Shown here: piece after piece, positions 25,201-34,547 of the stretch
Layout: each line of letters starts with the position of its first letter
Position numbering within the stretch: the stretch's first letter is position 1
From: DATJZH01 sp052146815
GTDB taxonomy: Bacteria; Actinomycetota; Actinomycetes; Streptosporangiales; Streptosporangiaceae
Direction: 5' to 3'
Assembly (NCBI GenBank): GCA_052146815.1
Contig: JBKQMG010000188.1
Location: 20,750-84,749, forward strand
DNA length: 64,000 nt
Notes under the pieces: generated by a model
Databases searched by the model: none
Seen by the model: only the letters and a program-made list of their open reading frames with translations
Told to the model about the DNA's origin: nothing
Program-made: the position numbers and the translations under genes

Positions 25201-26907
25201 CTAATCGCCGGACTGGAAGACCCGCTCCCCCCCGACGTAGGTGCGCGCCACCCTGATGCCGGCCAGCTCGGCGGCGGGGACGGCGAAGGGATCGCGCTCC
25301 AGCACGACGAGGTCGGCCAGCATGCCCGGCGCGATGGCGCCGGTGTCGTCCAGGTGATTGACGTACGCCGAGCCGGCCGTATAGGCAGCAAGCGCCTCAG
25401 CCAGTTGCAGCCGCTGACCGGGCAGGAGCGGATCAGCGTCCGGGCCGGCGGCTCCTGGCAGCGACCTGTTCACGGCCACGTGCACGGCGCGCAGCGGGTT
25501 GGCGCTGCTGACCGCCCAGTCGCTGCCGGCCGCCAGCCGCGCGCCCGCGGCCAGCAGGTCGGCGAACAAGTACTGCCGTGCGGCCCGCTCCCGGCCGACG
25601 AACGGGATCGTCAGCTCGTCCATCTGCGGCTCGTGCGCCGCCCACAGCGCCTGGATATTCGCCGTGACACCCAGCGGGGCGAAGCGTGCAACGTCGGCCG
25701 GATGCATGAACTGCAGGTGCGCGATGTGATGCCGGTTATCCGCACCGCCGCTGGCAGCACCGCCGTTCGCCGTCCGCGCGGCCTCGATGGCATCCAGTGA
25801 CTCGCGGACGGCGCGGTCGCCGATGGCGTGCAGGTGCACCTGGAAATTCTCGGCGTCGAGCGCGGCGACGTACTCGCGCAGAGCCAGCGGATCGATGTGG
25901 GACAGGCCGCGGCCCTGCGTCTGGCAGCCGCAGGAGTCCAGGTAGGGCTCGAGCATGCCGGCGGTGAAGGTCTCCGCGACACCGTCCTGCATGATCTTGA
26001 CGGTCCGCGCGCGGAACCGGCCCGCCTGGCCGTGCTCGCGGCGGCTCAGCAGGTCGGGCAGCTGCTCGGCTCCCTTGCCGCGGTCCCACCACAGTGCTCC
26101 CTCGACGCGCGCGGTGAGCCTGCCGCCTGCCGCGGCGACCAGGTACACCTCCAGCGGATCCTGCGAGCCCAGATAGCTTCCCACGATCGCGTCCTGCCAG
26201 GCCGTGATGCCGCGCGCGTGCAGGTGCTCCTGGGCCAGCAGCAGCCCGGCCAGGCGCTCGTCAAGCGTCGGCGGCGGCATGATATGCGCGACCAGAGTGG
26301 CTGCTCCCTCGTGCAAAGTGCCCTGCGGACGGCCGTCGCCCTGCCGCTCGATCCTGCCGTCGGGCGGGTCAGGGGTCCGGGCGTCCAGGCCGGCCAGCTC
26401 CAGGGCACGGGAATTCACCCACGCGCCGTGGCAGTCGCGGTTCATCAGGTAGGCGGGCCTGCCGGGCACGACCCGGTCGAGAATCTCCCGGTCGGGTGTG
26501 CCGCCGGCGAACCATTCCATCCGCCAGCCGCTGCCGGTGACCCACTCCCGGTCCGGGTAGGCGTCCGCGTAGGCGCTGATCCGGCGAAGCGCCTCGCCGA
26601 GGCTCGCCGAGCCGATCAGGCTGCAGCCGATCATCGTCACGCCGGCGAACGCCGGGTGCACGTGGGCATCCTGGAAACCGGGCAGCAGCGCGCGGCCGCG
26701 CAGGTCGACCACCTCGGTCAGCGGGCCGGCCAGGTCGCGCAGATCACGGTCGGCCGCGTCGGCGATGACAGCGATACGGCTGCCGGTCACGGCCACCGCG
26801 CTCGCGGGCCTGCCGCCGGTCAGCACGGCCGGCCCGGCCCGGCGGCCGCCGGGTTCGGCGGTGTACACCGGACCGCCGGTGAAGATCACGTCCGCGTGGC
26901 TCGTCAT
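25201..26907 (-). CDS. YtcJ-like amidohydrolase
   Basis: The 568-residue protein is an amidohydrolase-3-type TIM barrel. It has LLPGFQDAHVHP (metal His pair, about 74-85), TVKIMQDGVAET with the bridging Lys (near 300), FQVHLHAIGDRAVRESLDAI (His, near 363), LAAGSDWAVSSANPLRAV (Asp, near 475), and a C-terminal composite beta-sandwich that houses VLERDPF. Homologues hydrolyse amide bonds of small compounds; no substrate is indicated. The ATG at 26907 has an upstream GGAGGAG; the much longer frame to 28494 is antisense to the esterase gene and is rejected. Confidence 0.92.
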   Translation of the reverse strand: MTSHADVIFTGGPVYTAEPGGRRAGPAVLTGGRPASAVAVTGSRIAVIADAADRDLRDLAGPLTEVVDLRGRALLPGFQDAHVHPAFAGVTMIGCSLIGSASLGEALRRISAYADAYPDREWVTGSGWRMEWFAGGTPDREILDRVVPGRPAYLMNRDCHGAWVNSRALELAGLDARTPDPPDGRIERQGDGRPQGTLHEGAATLVAHIMPPPTLDERLAGLLLAQEHLHARGITAWQDAIVGSYLGSQDPLEVYLVAAAGGRLTARVEGALWWDRGKGAEQLPDLLSRREHGQAGRFRARTVKIMQDGVAETFTAGMLEPYLDSCGCQTQGRGLSHIDPLALREYVAALDAENFQVHLHAIGDRAVRESLDAIEAARTANGGAASGGADNRHHIAHLQFMHPADVARFAPLGVTANIQALWAAHEPQMDELTIPFVGRERAARQYLFADLLAAGARLAAGSDWAVSSANPLRAVHVAVNRSLPGAAGPDADPLLPGQRLQLAEALAAYTAGSAYVNHLDDTGAIAPGMLADLVVLERDPFAVPAAELAGIRVARTYVGGERVFQSGD

Positions 26908-26976
26908 GGATGCTCCTCCGCTCCGGCGGTCCGCCGTCCTATTCGTAGCACGGGCCCATCGCGGCACAGGCGTGAC

Positions 26977-27020
26977 CAGCACAGGGCCTGCGCAGCACAG
27001 GGGCCTGCGCAGCGCAGGCC
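26977..27020. repeat. Tandem 16-17 bp repeats between divergent genes
   Basis: CAGCACAGGGCCTGCG begins at 26977, recurs with one extra G at 26993, and a degenerate third copy (CAGCGCAGG) begins at 27010. They sit in the 264-bp gap between the divergent amidohydrolase and carboxylesterase genes, where a shared regulator could bind. Confidence 0.7.
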
Positions 27021-27171
27021 GGCGCCTCGCCGTAATGGCCGGACAGCCGGTCGCCGGCACAGCCTTGGGCCACGGCGTTCTCCCACGTGGCGGCTCTGGT
27101 GCCCGGAACGCGGGACAGGTCACACGGCTGGAACCTAGCCCGGCATTCGCGTTGTGTGTCACAGTGCGGAC

Positions 27172-28647
27172 ATGGCCTCCACGGTGATCACGAAATACGG
27201 CACGGTCAGTGGCCGGGAACGCGACGGCGTGACGAGATACCTCGGCATCCCCTACGCGGCGAGCCCGACGGGGGCGCTGCGTTTTCGCGCTCCCGCGCCG
27301 CCGCGCGCCTGGGACGGCGTCCTGGCCGCCGACGCGTTCGGGGCCACGCCGCCCAAGCCTGACTACCCGGTGCCGCTCGACGTCCTGCTGGCGGAGCCGA
27401 ACGTGGCCGGCGACGACTGGCTGTCGGTGAACGTCTGGACGCCCGGCGGCACCGGCCTGCCGGTCATGGTCTGGATTTACGGCGGTGCCTTCGTCAACGG
27501 CAACTCGGCGATCCCGATGTATGACGGCCACGCCTTCGCCCGCGACGGCGTGGTCATGGTGACCTTCAACTACCGCCTCGGCGTCGACGGCTTCGCGTTT
27601 CTCCCGGGCGCACCGGCGAACCGGGGCCTGCTGGACCAGATAGCCGCGCTGGAATGGGTGCGCGACAACATCGCCGCTTTCGGCGGCGACCCGGACAATG
27701 TCACGATCTTCGGCGAGTCCGCAGGCGCGATGAGCGTGACCACCCTGCTGTCCCTGTCGCAGACCAGGGGCCTGTTCGCCCGGGCGATCACCCAGAGCGG
27801 CTCGGTGCAGGCCGGCGCGAGCCCGGCCGACGCCGCCCTGGTAGCCGGGGAACTCGGCAAGGTGCTCGGCATGGAGCCGACTGCGGCCAACCTGTCGAAT
27901 GTGGACGTGCCGAAGCTGGTCGAGGCGCAGGCGGCGGTCAGCCGGGCGCTCGCCGTCCAGCCCGATCCCGCGCGCTTCGGCGCGAGCATCGTGGGCGGCC
28001 TGATGGCTTTCCCGCCGGTTATCGACGGAAAGGTGATCCCGGCGCATCCGATGGCGGCCATCGCGGCCGGCGCGGGCGCGGACATCCCGCTGCTGACGGG
28101 CACGACGCGGGATGAGTACCGGCTGTTCCTGGTGCCCACCGGCATGGCCGCCCAGATCAACGACCAGATGCTCGCCGCGTTGCTGGCCGTGAACGGCATC
28201 GGCGCGCCGGTGGCCGACCTGTACCGGGCGCGCCGACCCGGGGGGACCCCTGGCGACCTGCTCGCGGCGCTGCTGACCGACAGGTTCTTCCGGCTTCCCG
28301 CCCTCGCGGTCGCCGAGGCGCGGGCCGGGGGCGCTCCGACCTACGTGTACGAATTTGGCTGGCCCAGCCCGGTCGGCGGCCTCGGCGCGGCCCATGCCAC
28401 GGAAATCCCGTTTGTCTTCGATAACCTTGCCGCGCGCGGCGCCGATCAGATCCTCGGCGCAAGTCCTCCGCAGGCGCTGGCTGACCAGATGCACGCGGCC
28501 TGGATTAGTTTTGCCCGCGCGGGCAACCCTGGGTGGCGCGCTTTTGACAGCTCTTATCCGGTCCGGGTGTTCGACGAGGGCGACGACCGGGTCGAGCTTG
28601 ATCCGCGCGGCGAGGAGCGTCGGATCTGGTCAGCCCGGGCCAGCTGA
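27172..28647 (+). CDS. Type-B carboxylesterase
   Basis: The 491-residue alpha/beta hydrolase has YLGIPYAASPTGALRF (about 22-37), DDWLSVNVWTP, an oxyanion loop VMVWIYGGAFVNGN, the nucleophile elbow FGESAGAMS (about 181-189), and the catalytic His in AHATEIPFVF (about 405). It cleaves carboxylic esters; no signal peptide is seen, so it is cytoplasmic. The ATG at 27172 is chosen because homology begins there (ASTVITKYGTVSG). Confidence 0.93.
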   Translation: MASTVITKYGTVSGRERDGVTRYLGIPYAASPTGALRFRAPAPPRAWDGVLAADAFGATPPKPDYPVPLDVLLAEPNVAGDDWLSVNVWTPGGTGLPVMVWIYGGAFVNGNSAIPMYDGHAFARDGVVMVTFNYRLGVDGFAFLPGAPANRGLLDQIAALEWVRDNIAAFGGDPDNVTIFGESAGAMSVTTLLSLSQTRGLFARAITQSGSVQAGASPADAALVAGELGKVLGMEPTAANLSNVDVPKLVEAQAAVSRALAVQPDPARFGASIVGGLMAFPPVIDGKVIPAHPMAAIAAGAGADIPLLTGTTRDEYRLFLVPTGMAAQINDQMLAALLAVNGIGAPVADLYRARRPGGTPGDLLAALLTDRFFRLPALAVAEARAGGAPTYVYEFGWPSPVGGLGAAHATEIPFVFDNLAARGADQILGASPPQALADQMHAAWISFARAGNPGWRAFDSSYPVRVFDEGDDRVELDPRGEERRIWSARAS

Positions 28648-29034
28648 CTCAGGGCCCGGATAACACCAGGGCCCAGCTAAGACAGCACCCCCTGCACAGG
28701 GGAACCCAGCACTGCGGAAGTCAGTACAGGGGCACTGAGAGAGTGGCCGGCACCGGGACGAGGCCAGTGCCTGCGCCGGCGCAGTGAGAATGGCCAGCGC
28801 TAGAAAGTGACCAACGTCACATGCTTTCCCGGCGGCACGGCGCAGCTACCGGGCACGCGCCCATGCGGCAGCGCGTGCACGCTCAGCCGGCGCCGGCGAC
28901 GCGGGACGGCCGCGCCGGGGCCCCCGGCTGAGGCCGGGCCGTGCCGGTGTGGCCGGGCGCGCACGCTGCTTCCGGGGACGTGACAGGCACGTCCCCGCAG
29001 CCTCGACGCACGGCCAGGGCATCGCGCTGAGCCG
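28648..29034. other. Non-coding gap between convergent genes
   Basis: The 387 bases contain no credible gene. A short GC palindrome CCCCTG-CA-CAGGGG at 28689-28702 might take part in termination but its loop is too small to count as a clear hairpin. Confidence 0.4.
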
Positions 29035-29334
29035 TTACGCCGCGCACTCCCGGCAGACAAGCTGGCCGCCGCGGGTCTCCGCGAGCTGGCTCCTGTGGTG
29101 GACGAGAAAGCAGCTTGAGCAGGTGAACTCGTCTGCCTGCCGCGGAATCACGCGGAAGGACAGCTCCTCGTTTGACAGGTCAGCGCCCGGTAGCTCCAGT
29201 GACTCGGCCACATCGTCCGGGTCCATGTCGATCGTGGCTGCTGACTTGTCGAGCCTGCGCGCCTGCAGTTCCTGCAGGCTGTCCTCGCTGAGTTCGTCGT
29301 CAGTCTTCCTCGGGCTGTCGTAATCGGTAGCCAT
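29035..29334 (-). CDS. DUF4193 family protein
   Basis: The 99-residue acidic protein is typical of the actinobacterial DUF4193 family: MATDYDSPRKTDDE, then an acidic middle (DMDPDDVAESLELPGADLSN) and a C-terminal Cys-rich end FTCSSCFLVHHRSQLAET and CREC, giving a CxxC...CxxC zinc-ribbon. The function is unknown, but the family is very widely conserved in actinomycetes and often near stress or envelope genes. The ATG at 29334 has a GGAGGGG site 13 bases upstream. Confidence 0.93.
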   Translation of the reverse strand: MATDYDSPRKTDDELSEDSLQELQARRLDKSAATIDMDPDDVAESLELPGADLSNEELSFRVIPRQADEFTCSSCFLVHHRSQLAETRGGQLVCRECAA

Positions 29335-29673
29335 GTTGGCCCTTGCCCCTCCATCTTTCACTAGCCTCGTCGCGCGGATAGAACGCTCGGGAAGCCTCGG
29401 TTGTGCCCGATTCCGGCGGGGAATTCTGTCACGTCCCGCGAGGCGGTACACGCAGTACGCCTACACGGCGGCGCGTGTCGCCCCGGACGCCCCGCGGCCC
29501 GCGCCAGCAAGGCCGACAGATCAGCGCAGAACACCCCCCTGAGCGCCAGGGCACCCCAAGCCAGATGTTTACCCCCCAGTAACATCACCATCAGCACAAG
29601 CTGGTCAGCACGCACTGCGTATGGTACGAACCGCGCTTCATGACGCACCTGCAACGTATTGCGGAGCCTGTGC
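29335..29673. other. Intergenic region between divergent DUF4193 and pseudokinase genes
   Basis: The 339 bases hold no credible gene. They must contain two divergent promoters, but I could not assign convincing -35/-10 hexamers. Confidence 0.45.
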
Positions 29674-31023
29674 ATGCCCCACGTCACGCCCCTGGACGCC
29701 GACGACCCGCGGCGCGTCGGCCGTTACCGGCTGGCCGGTCGCATCTCGGGTATGCCCGCTTCCGGCCCGGTGTACCTCGCCAGATCGGTCGACGGCGACG
29801 ACGTGACAGTGACCATCCTCGGCGGGGACTGGACCGGTGACGGGGCCGCGCGGGACCGGTTCGCCGACGAGGCCGCGGCGGCCCGGCGGGTACCGCCTTT
29901 CTGCACGGCGCGCATTGTCGGCTCCGGCGCGGACGGCGGCGACGCGTTCCTGGTCAGCGAATACGTGGCCGGGCCGTCACTGCTCGAGCTCGTAAGCACA
30001 GCCGGGCCGCTCGGGGAGGCCGACCTCGAAGCGCTGGCGACCGGGGGCGTGACTGGCCTGGCGGCCATTCATCAGGCCGGGCTGGTGCACGGCAGCTTCG
30101 GCCCTGAGTACCTGATCCTCGGCCCGCAGGGGCCGCGCGTGGCCGGGTTCGGCATTACCCCGCCGTACGGCGCCGCGACGCCGGCGGCCGACATGCTGGC
30201 CTGGGCGCAGACGATCGCCTACGCCGCAACCGGGGCGCCCATGACCGCGGCCGCTCTGGCGACCTTGCCGCAGCGGCTGCGCGCGGTGGTCACCGAGTGC
30301 CTGGAACCCAGCCCGGCGGCCCGGCCGACTGCCCGCTCAGCCGTGGCGGAGCTCATCGGCGACGCCAGCCCGGCCGCCGGGCTGCTGGCGGAGGCGGCAA
30401 GGCGCGCCGCTCTGCTGGCCCTCCCGGCCGCGCCGGCCGCCCATTCCCGGGCGCAGGCGAAGGGGCAGCCGCAGCGGCGGCCGCCCCGCCGCCGCACTGC
30501 GGGCACCCAGGCGGCGATCATCGGCGCGGTCGTCGGCCTCCTGGTCATCGTGGTCATCGCCGTTCATATCGTGCAGAACGCCGGCACTCAGCCCGGTGCG
30601 GCTGCCGCCAGCCCGTCGCTCGGCACCACGCACGCGCCGCGGCACCGTTCCCGCGTGCCGGCGGCCTCCGCCGGCGATCAGCAGTCGGTGTCCGCCCGCC
30701 CGTTCCCGCAGTCGCTGGCCGGAGACTGGACCGGCCAGGTCCGCCAGGACAATCCGGCCGACAACTTCACCGTGAAGATCCATCTTGCCGCCGGGGCCCA
30801 CTCGGGCACCATCTCGTACTCGGGCGCATCGTTCTCCTGCTCAGGACGGCTGATCCTGGTCCGTGCCGCCAAAGGGTTCACGCTGGATCAGGAGATCGTT
30901 CACGGCCAGTCGACCTGCGCGAACGGCGTCGTCACCCTGGAGTCCGACAGCGGGAACGGCCTCGCCTTCAGCTTCCGCGGCAAAGCGGGACCTGCCGCGC
31001 GCGGAACGCTGGCCCGCCAGTGA
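29674..31023 (+). CDS. Membrane-anchored Ser/Thr pseudokinase with extracellular beta domain
   Basis: The 449-residue protein has a Hanks-type kinase-like region (about 15-245) whose catalytic residues are all gone. The beta-3 Lys position reads VTVTIL (about 44-49), the HRD loop reads GLVHGSFGPEY (about 133-143) in place of HRDxKPxN, and the DFG motif reads VAGFGIT (near 157). A basic linker leads to one membrane helix (about 279-299), then an extracellular beta-rich domain with AGDWTGQVRQ and two cysteines (FSCSG and STCANG), like the C-terminal domains of Streptomyces receptor kinases. It probably signals by binding. The ATG at 29674 follows GGAG at 7 bases. Confidence 0.88.
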   Translation: MPHVTPLDADDPRRVGRYRLAGRISGMPASGPVYLARSVDGDDVTVTILGGDWTGDGAARDRFADEAAAARRVPPFCTARIVGSGADGGDAFLVSEYVAGPSLLELVSTAGPLGEADLEALATGGVTGLAAIHQAGLVHGSFGPEYLILGPQGPRVAGFGITPPYGAATPAADMLAWAQTIAYAATGAPMTAAALATLPQRLRAVVTECLEPSPAARPTARSAVAELIGDASPAAGLLAEAARRAALLALPAAPAAHSRAQAKGQPQRRPPRRRTAGTQAAIIGAVVGLLVIVVIAVHIVQNAGTQPGAAAASPSLGTTHAPRHRSRVPAASAGDQQSVSARPFPQSLAGDWTGQVRQDNPADNFTVKIHLAAGAHSGTISYSGASFSCSGRLILVRAAKGFTLDQEIVHGQSTCANGVVTLESDSGNGLAFSFRGKAGPAARGTLARQ

Positions 31024-31046
31024 CTGCGGCCCCAGGCGGGTCCCGG

Positions 31047-31913
31047 CTAGCGCAGGGCGGAGCTGTCCGGCGCGTCTCGTTCCGGGTCGAGACTGACGAG
31101 CAGGTCGTTCAGCTCGGCAAACAGGCCAGGGGCGGCGCCTACCGTCATGGACTCACCGGCCGGCTTGCCTGAGAGCCCGCCCACCACGGCTCCGGCTTCA
31201 CGGGCGATCAGGCTGCCCGCGGCGATGTCCCACTCATGCACGCCCCGCTCGTAGTAGGCGTCAACGTTCCCGGCGGCCAGCGAGCACAGGTCCACGGCAG
31301 CCGATCCGCCGCGCCGGATGTCACGGACTCTCGGCAGGACCGCGCTCAGCACCTCGCCCTGAACCTGGCGGCGGCTCGCCTCGTAACCGAACCCGGTCGC
31401 CACCAGCGCGGCGGCCAGCGGCACCCCGGCGTTGCAGGCCAGCCGCTGCGAGCCCGCGGAACTGGCGTGCTCCGCAGCAGCGCCGGCGCCCGCGGCGCGC
31501 AGCCAGGCTCCCCGGCCCAGCATCGCGCTGAACAGGGCGCCGCGGCGCGGCACGAACACCGCCCCGGCCACCACGGTGCCGTTCACCTCGGCCGCGATGC
31601 TCACCGACCAGTCCGGCAGGCCGTACAGGTAGTTGACGGTGCCGTCCACCGGGTCGACGATCCAGCGCACGCCGCCGCCGGCCTGCTCCCCCACCTGGCC
31701 GCCTTCCTCCCCGAGGATGGCGTCATCAGGGCGGTCGGCCAGGATGCGGCGGCGGATCATCTCCTCGGCCGCGCGGTCCATCTGCGTGACAATGTCGGTC
31801 GGGCTGGACTTGGTCTCGACTACCGCGGCCCCGCCGCTGCGCGAAAGCAGCAGCTCACCGGCTTCCACCGCCGCCGAGCACGCCAGATCCAGCAGCTTCT
31901 CCGCGTCGGTCAT
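31047..31913 (-). CDS. Inositol-monophosphatase-family protein
   Basis: The 288-residue protein has the FIG/IMPase metal motifs ILGEEGG (about 67-73), WIVDPVDGTVNYLYGLP (about 84-100) and a C-terminal HEWDIAAGSLIAREAGA. It dephosphorylates a sugar or inositol phosphate, or a histidinol phosphate-like substrate. It overlaps the upstream ferrochelatase gene by 4 bp (ATGA), so the two are co-translated, an arrangement I recall from Streptomyces. Confidence 0.92.
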   Translation of the reverse strand: MTDAEKLLDLACSAAVEAGELLLSRSGGAAVVETKSSPTDIVTQMDRAAEEMIRRRILADRPDDAILGEEGGQVGEQAGGGVRWIVDPVDGTVNYLYGLPDWSVSIAAEVNGTVVAGAVFVPRRGALFSAMLGRGAWLRAAGAGAAAEHASSAGSQRLACNAGVPLAAALVATGFGYEASRRQVQGEVLSAVLPRVRDIRRGGSAAVDLCSLAAGNVDAYYERGVHEWDIAAGSLIAREAGAVVGGLSGKPAGESMTVGAAPGLFAELNDLLVSLDPERDAPDSSALR

Positions 31914-32941
31914 GCCCGCGGCCCGGAACCGGCAGCGCAGCAGCCGCCCGGGCAGAAATCGTGCAGCACGCCCATGCTGCCCAGCGCCTGCCGGGGCGCC
32001 CCGCTTATCCGCTCGGCCACCAGCTCGCTGATCATCGCCACGAACCGCGGGTGAGCGCCGGGCGTGGCCGCGCGGGCCATCGGCAGGCCCAGCTGCGCGG
32101 CGGTCTGCGCCGCCTCGACATCAAGATCGAATTTGACTTCCATGTGGTCAGAGACGAAACCGACGGGGACGACCACCGCGGCACGCGAGCCGGAGCGGGC
32201 CAGCTCGGTGAGGCTGTCGCTGATATCGGGCTCCAGCCACGGCTGCGATGGCGGGCCGCTGCGGCTCTGGTAGGCCAGCCGCCAGGACCGCTTCCCTGGC
32301 ACGCGCTCGGCGATCAGCCGCGCCGCCTCGGCGAGCTGGACCGGGTACGCGCCGCCGGCCGGCCCGCTCGCGGCCGCCATCGGCTCGGGGATGCTGTGCG
32401 CGGTGAAGACAAGATCAGCTTCATTCTGAACGGCCGGCGGCAGTGACTCGATAGCCGCAGCCGTGGCGGCAGCCAGCGGCTCGATAAAGCCGGGATGGTT
32501 GAAGTACTGCCGGATCTTGTCGATCTGCGGGGCCTGCGGGCCGACCTTCGCCCTGGCCTGGCCGATGTCGTCGAGATACTGCCGGCAGCTGGAGAACGAG
32601 CTGTAGGCGGAAGTCACGAAGGCCAGCGCCCGCTGCACGCCGGCGGCGGCCATCTCCTGGACGGTGTCGGCGAGATAGGGCGGCCAGTTCCGGTTGCCCC
32701 AGTAGACCGGCAGGTCGATGCGGCGCGCGGCAAAATCCTTTTCTACCGCCGCCATGAGCTCGCGGCACTGCTCGTTGATCGGGCTGGCCCCGCCGAACAG
32801 GTAGTAGTGCTCGGCTACCTCCTCGAGCCGGTTGGCGGGGATGCCCCGGCCGGCGGTGACGTTACGCAGGAAAGGCATGACGTCTTCGGGCTTTTCCGGC
32901 CCGCCGAAGGACACGAGCAGGAAGGCATCGTAGGGCGGCAT
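31910..32941 (-). CDS. hemH: Ferrochelatase (coproporphyrin type)
   Basis: The 343-residue protein inserts iron into a porphyrin for haem. It starts YDAFLLVSFGGPEKPEDVMPFL and has YWGNRNWPPYL, VTSAYSSFSSCRQY, the metal His in TAHSIPEPMA (about 183), YQSRSGPPSQPWLEPDI, and the acidic site in GFVSDHMEVKFDLDVEA. The C-terminus HDFCPGGCC carries the cysteines of a [2Fe-2S] cluster seen in actinobacterial enzymes (CpfC). It is the first gene of a two-gene unit with the IMPase-family gene. Confidence 0.95.
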   Translation of the reverse strand: MPPYDAFLLVSFGGPEKPEDVMPFLRNVTAGRGIPANRLEEVAEHYYLFGGASPINEQCRELMAAVEKDFAARRIDLPVYWGNRNWPPYLADTVQEMAAAGVQRALAFVTSAYSSFSSCRQYLDDIGQARAKVGPQAPQIDKIRQYFNHPGFIEPLAAATAAAIESLPPAVQNEADLVFTAHSIPEPMAAASGPAGGAYPVQLAEAARLIAERVPGKRSWRLAYQSRSGPPSQPWLEPDISDSLTELARSGSRAAVVVPVGFVSDHMEVKFDLDVEAAQTAAQLGLPMARAATPGAHPRFVAMISELVAERISGAPRQALGSMGVLHDFCPGGCCAAGSGPRA

Positions 32942-32989
32942 GGTTCAATCCAATCAGGCCGCCCCGCAGCGAGCTTCACCAGCAGCGGG

Positions 32990-34375
32990 TCAGTGGTAGT
33001 CGGCGGCGTACTCGCCTGCCAGCGCCAGCACCTCGTTGACGTACCAGGTCGCGTGGTTGTAGTCGAAGACCGCCGACCGCAGCGCCTGGCCGCCGCTGGC
33101 CGCGCCATCGGCGCACAGCAGCCGCGCTGCCGAGGGCACCGCGTCGTAGGGGTTCATGATGTCCGGCGCGCCGGTCTGCCCGAATCCGTCGATTCCCCAC
33201 CTGGCCCAGGTCGACGGCTCGAACTGCATGGGCCCGAGGGCGCCGGCCGTGGACGGCCCGACGTTCGTGCCGTCCGCGCTCTCGATCTGTCCAATCGCGG
33301 CGAGCACCGTCCAGGACAGGCCGGGACAGTAGCGGGCCGCGGAATCCTGGAACAGCTGCAGGTAGGTCGCCGGCTTCCCGGCCGAGCTCGCCCCGGTGAC
33401 GGGCAGCTGCTCCTTGCGGAGGCTGACGATCTCCCCGGACGGCCCGAGCAGGCGGGATACCTGATGAATCAGCCCCGCGAGACCGCCGCCCGGCGCGCTG
33501 ATCAGAGCGGCCACCTTGTGCACCAGCCCGAGCCTTGCGGATGTGGCCGCGTTGACCAGCAGGTCTATGCCCGACACGCCGAGGGGCGCCGCCCCGCCGA
33601 AGCGCACCGTCTGGTCGGTGGCACCGCGCAGCAGGTAGCTGTCGCCCTTGCGCAGAGCGAGCTTGGCCTTCGCGGCGTCGGAGGCCACGAAACCGCCCCG
33701 GGCCAGCGCGCTCCAGAACGCCTGGTCTGAGGCTGTCCCCAGCGGCACCCACGAGCGGAACTGGCTGGGATTGACGCCGATCACGCTGGCCGGCTGACCC
33801 CCGGCCCTGATCTCGGCGCCGTCAAAGGTGATCATGTTCCGGACGTGGCGCAACTTGCGGAGCCGGGCGATCTGACGGCCGGTGAGTCCTCGGGGGTCCA
33901 CGATCAGGAGGTCAGGAAGAATAATCCGCCGCTGCGCCGAGGCCCGGCCCGCCCGGCCGGCGGCAGCCACGCGGGCCGCCGTTATGGCCGCGGCCTGGCC
34001 GTCGATCTGGCTGCCCGGCACCCGCGAAGACCCGCGATGGCTTCCGTCAGCAGCGGCCGCCCCGGCGGCCCGGCCGGCGGCGGTCAGCGTGGCCCCGGAC
34101 GGCAGTCCTGCGACTGCCCGTGATCCTGCGACTGCCCGTGACGCGACGACTGGCTGCGATGCGCCAGCGTGCTGTCCCGAAGCCAGCACCCCGGGCCGGG
34201 CCACCCCGCCGTGATGGGCGGCCTGGACACCGGCTCCGAGCCCGAGGACCGCGACCACCCCGACGGCCGCGACGCCGCGGCGGCCAACCGTGGTCCGAAT
34301 TGCCCCGAATGCGGGCATGGCCCACCTGGGCGCGGCGTTGACGCGTCGTGTTTCACGCCAGAACATGCGTCCCAT
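32990..34375 (-). CDS. Lytic transglycosylase with N-terminal MacB-like domain
   Basis: The 461-residue protein has one signal-anchor helix (about 33-52), a low-complexity Ala/Gly/Ser stretch with an in-frame duplicated hexapeptide, and a middle domain (about 150-320: VDPRGLTGRQIARLRKLRHV, VNPSQFRSWVPLG) that resembles the periplasmic core of MacB/FtsX-type proteins. A C-terminal SLT domain has the catalytic Glu in AAIGQIESADGTN, followed by GALGPMQFEPSTW and VFDYNHATWYV. It should cleave peptidoglycan on the outer membrane face. It ends 49 bp before the ferrochelatase start on the same strand direction, so it may be in the same transcript upstream. Confidence 0.88.
   Translation of the reverse strand: MGRMFWRETRRVNAAPRWAMPAFGAIRTTVGRRGVAAVGVVAVLGLGAGVQAAHHGGVARPGVLASGQHAGASQPVVASRAVAGSRAVAGLPSGATLTAAGRAAGAAAADGSHRGSSRVPGSQIDGQAAAITAARVAAAGRAGRASAQRRIILPDLLIVDPRGLTGRQIARLRKLRHVRNMITFDGAEIRAGGQPASVIGVNPSQFRSWVPLGTASDQAFWSALARGGFVASDAAKAKLALRKGDSYLLRGATDQTVRFGGAAPLGVSGIDLLVNAATSARLGLVHKVAALISAPGGGLAGLIHQVSRLLGPSGEIVSLRKEQLPVTGASSAGKPATYLQLFQDSAARYCPGLSWTVLAAIGQIESADGTNVGPSTAGALGPMQFEPSTWARWGIDGFGQTGAPDIMNPYDAVPSAARLLCADGAASGGQALRSAVFDYNHATWYVNEVLALAGEYAADYH
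34106..34141 (-). repeat. Exact 18-bp in-frame tandem duplication in transglycosylase gene
   Basis: TCCTGCGACTGCCCGTGA is repeated at 34106-34123 and 34124-34141, duplicating a hexapeptide (SRAVAG) in the flexible linker after the signal anchor. Confidence 0.85.
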
Positions 34376-34547
34376 TGCTTCTCCACCCTAACCGGCCGGC
34401 CGGCCCAGCTGAAGAGGCGGCCGGGCCGGCGGCTGCGGACGCGGGGCCGGCCGCGCAGGTCAGCACGGACAAATAGGCAGGAGCAAATACGCCACAGGCA
34501 AATAAGTTGCACGGCCCGATAGCGTCTAGGGGGAGGTCACCGCAGTC

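Noticed and set aside
25201..28494. A 1097-codon open frame on the minus strand that would fuse the amidohydrolase to an N-terminal Arg-rich region.
   Set aside because: The extension beyond 26907 is antisense to a clear carboxylesterase gene and has no family resemblance; a good ribosome-binding site precedes the ATG at 26907.
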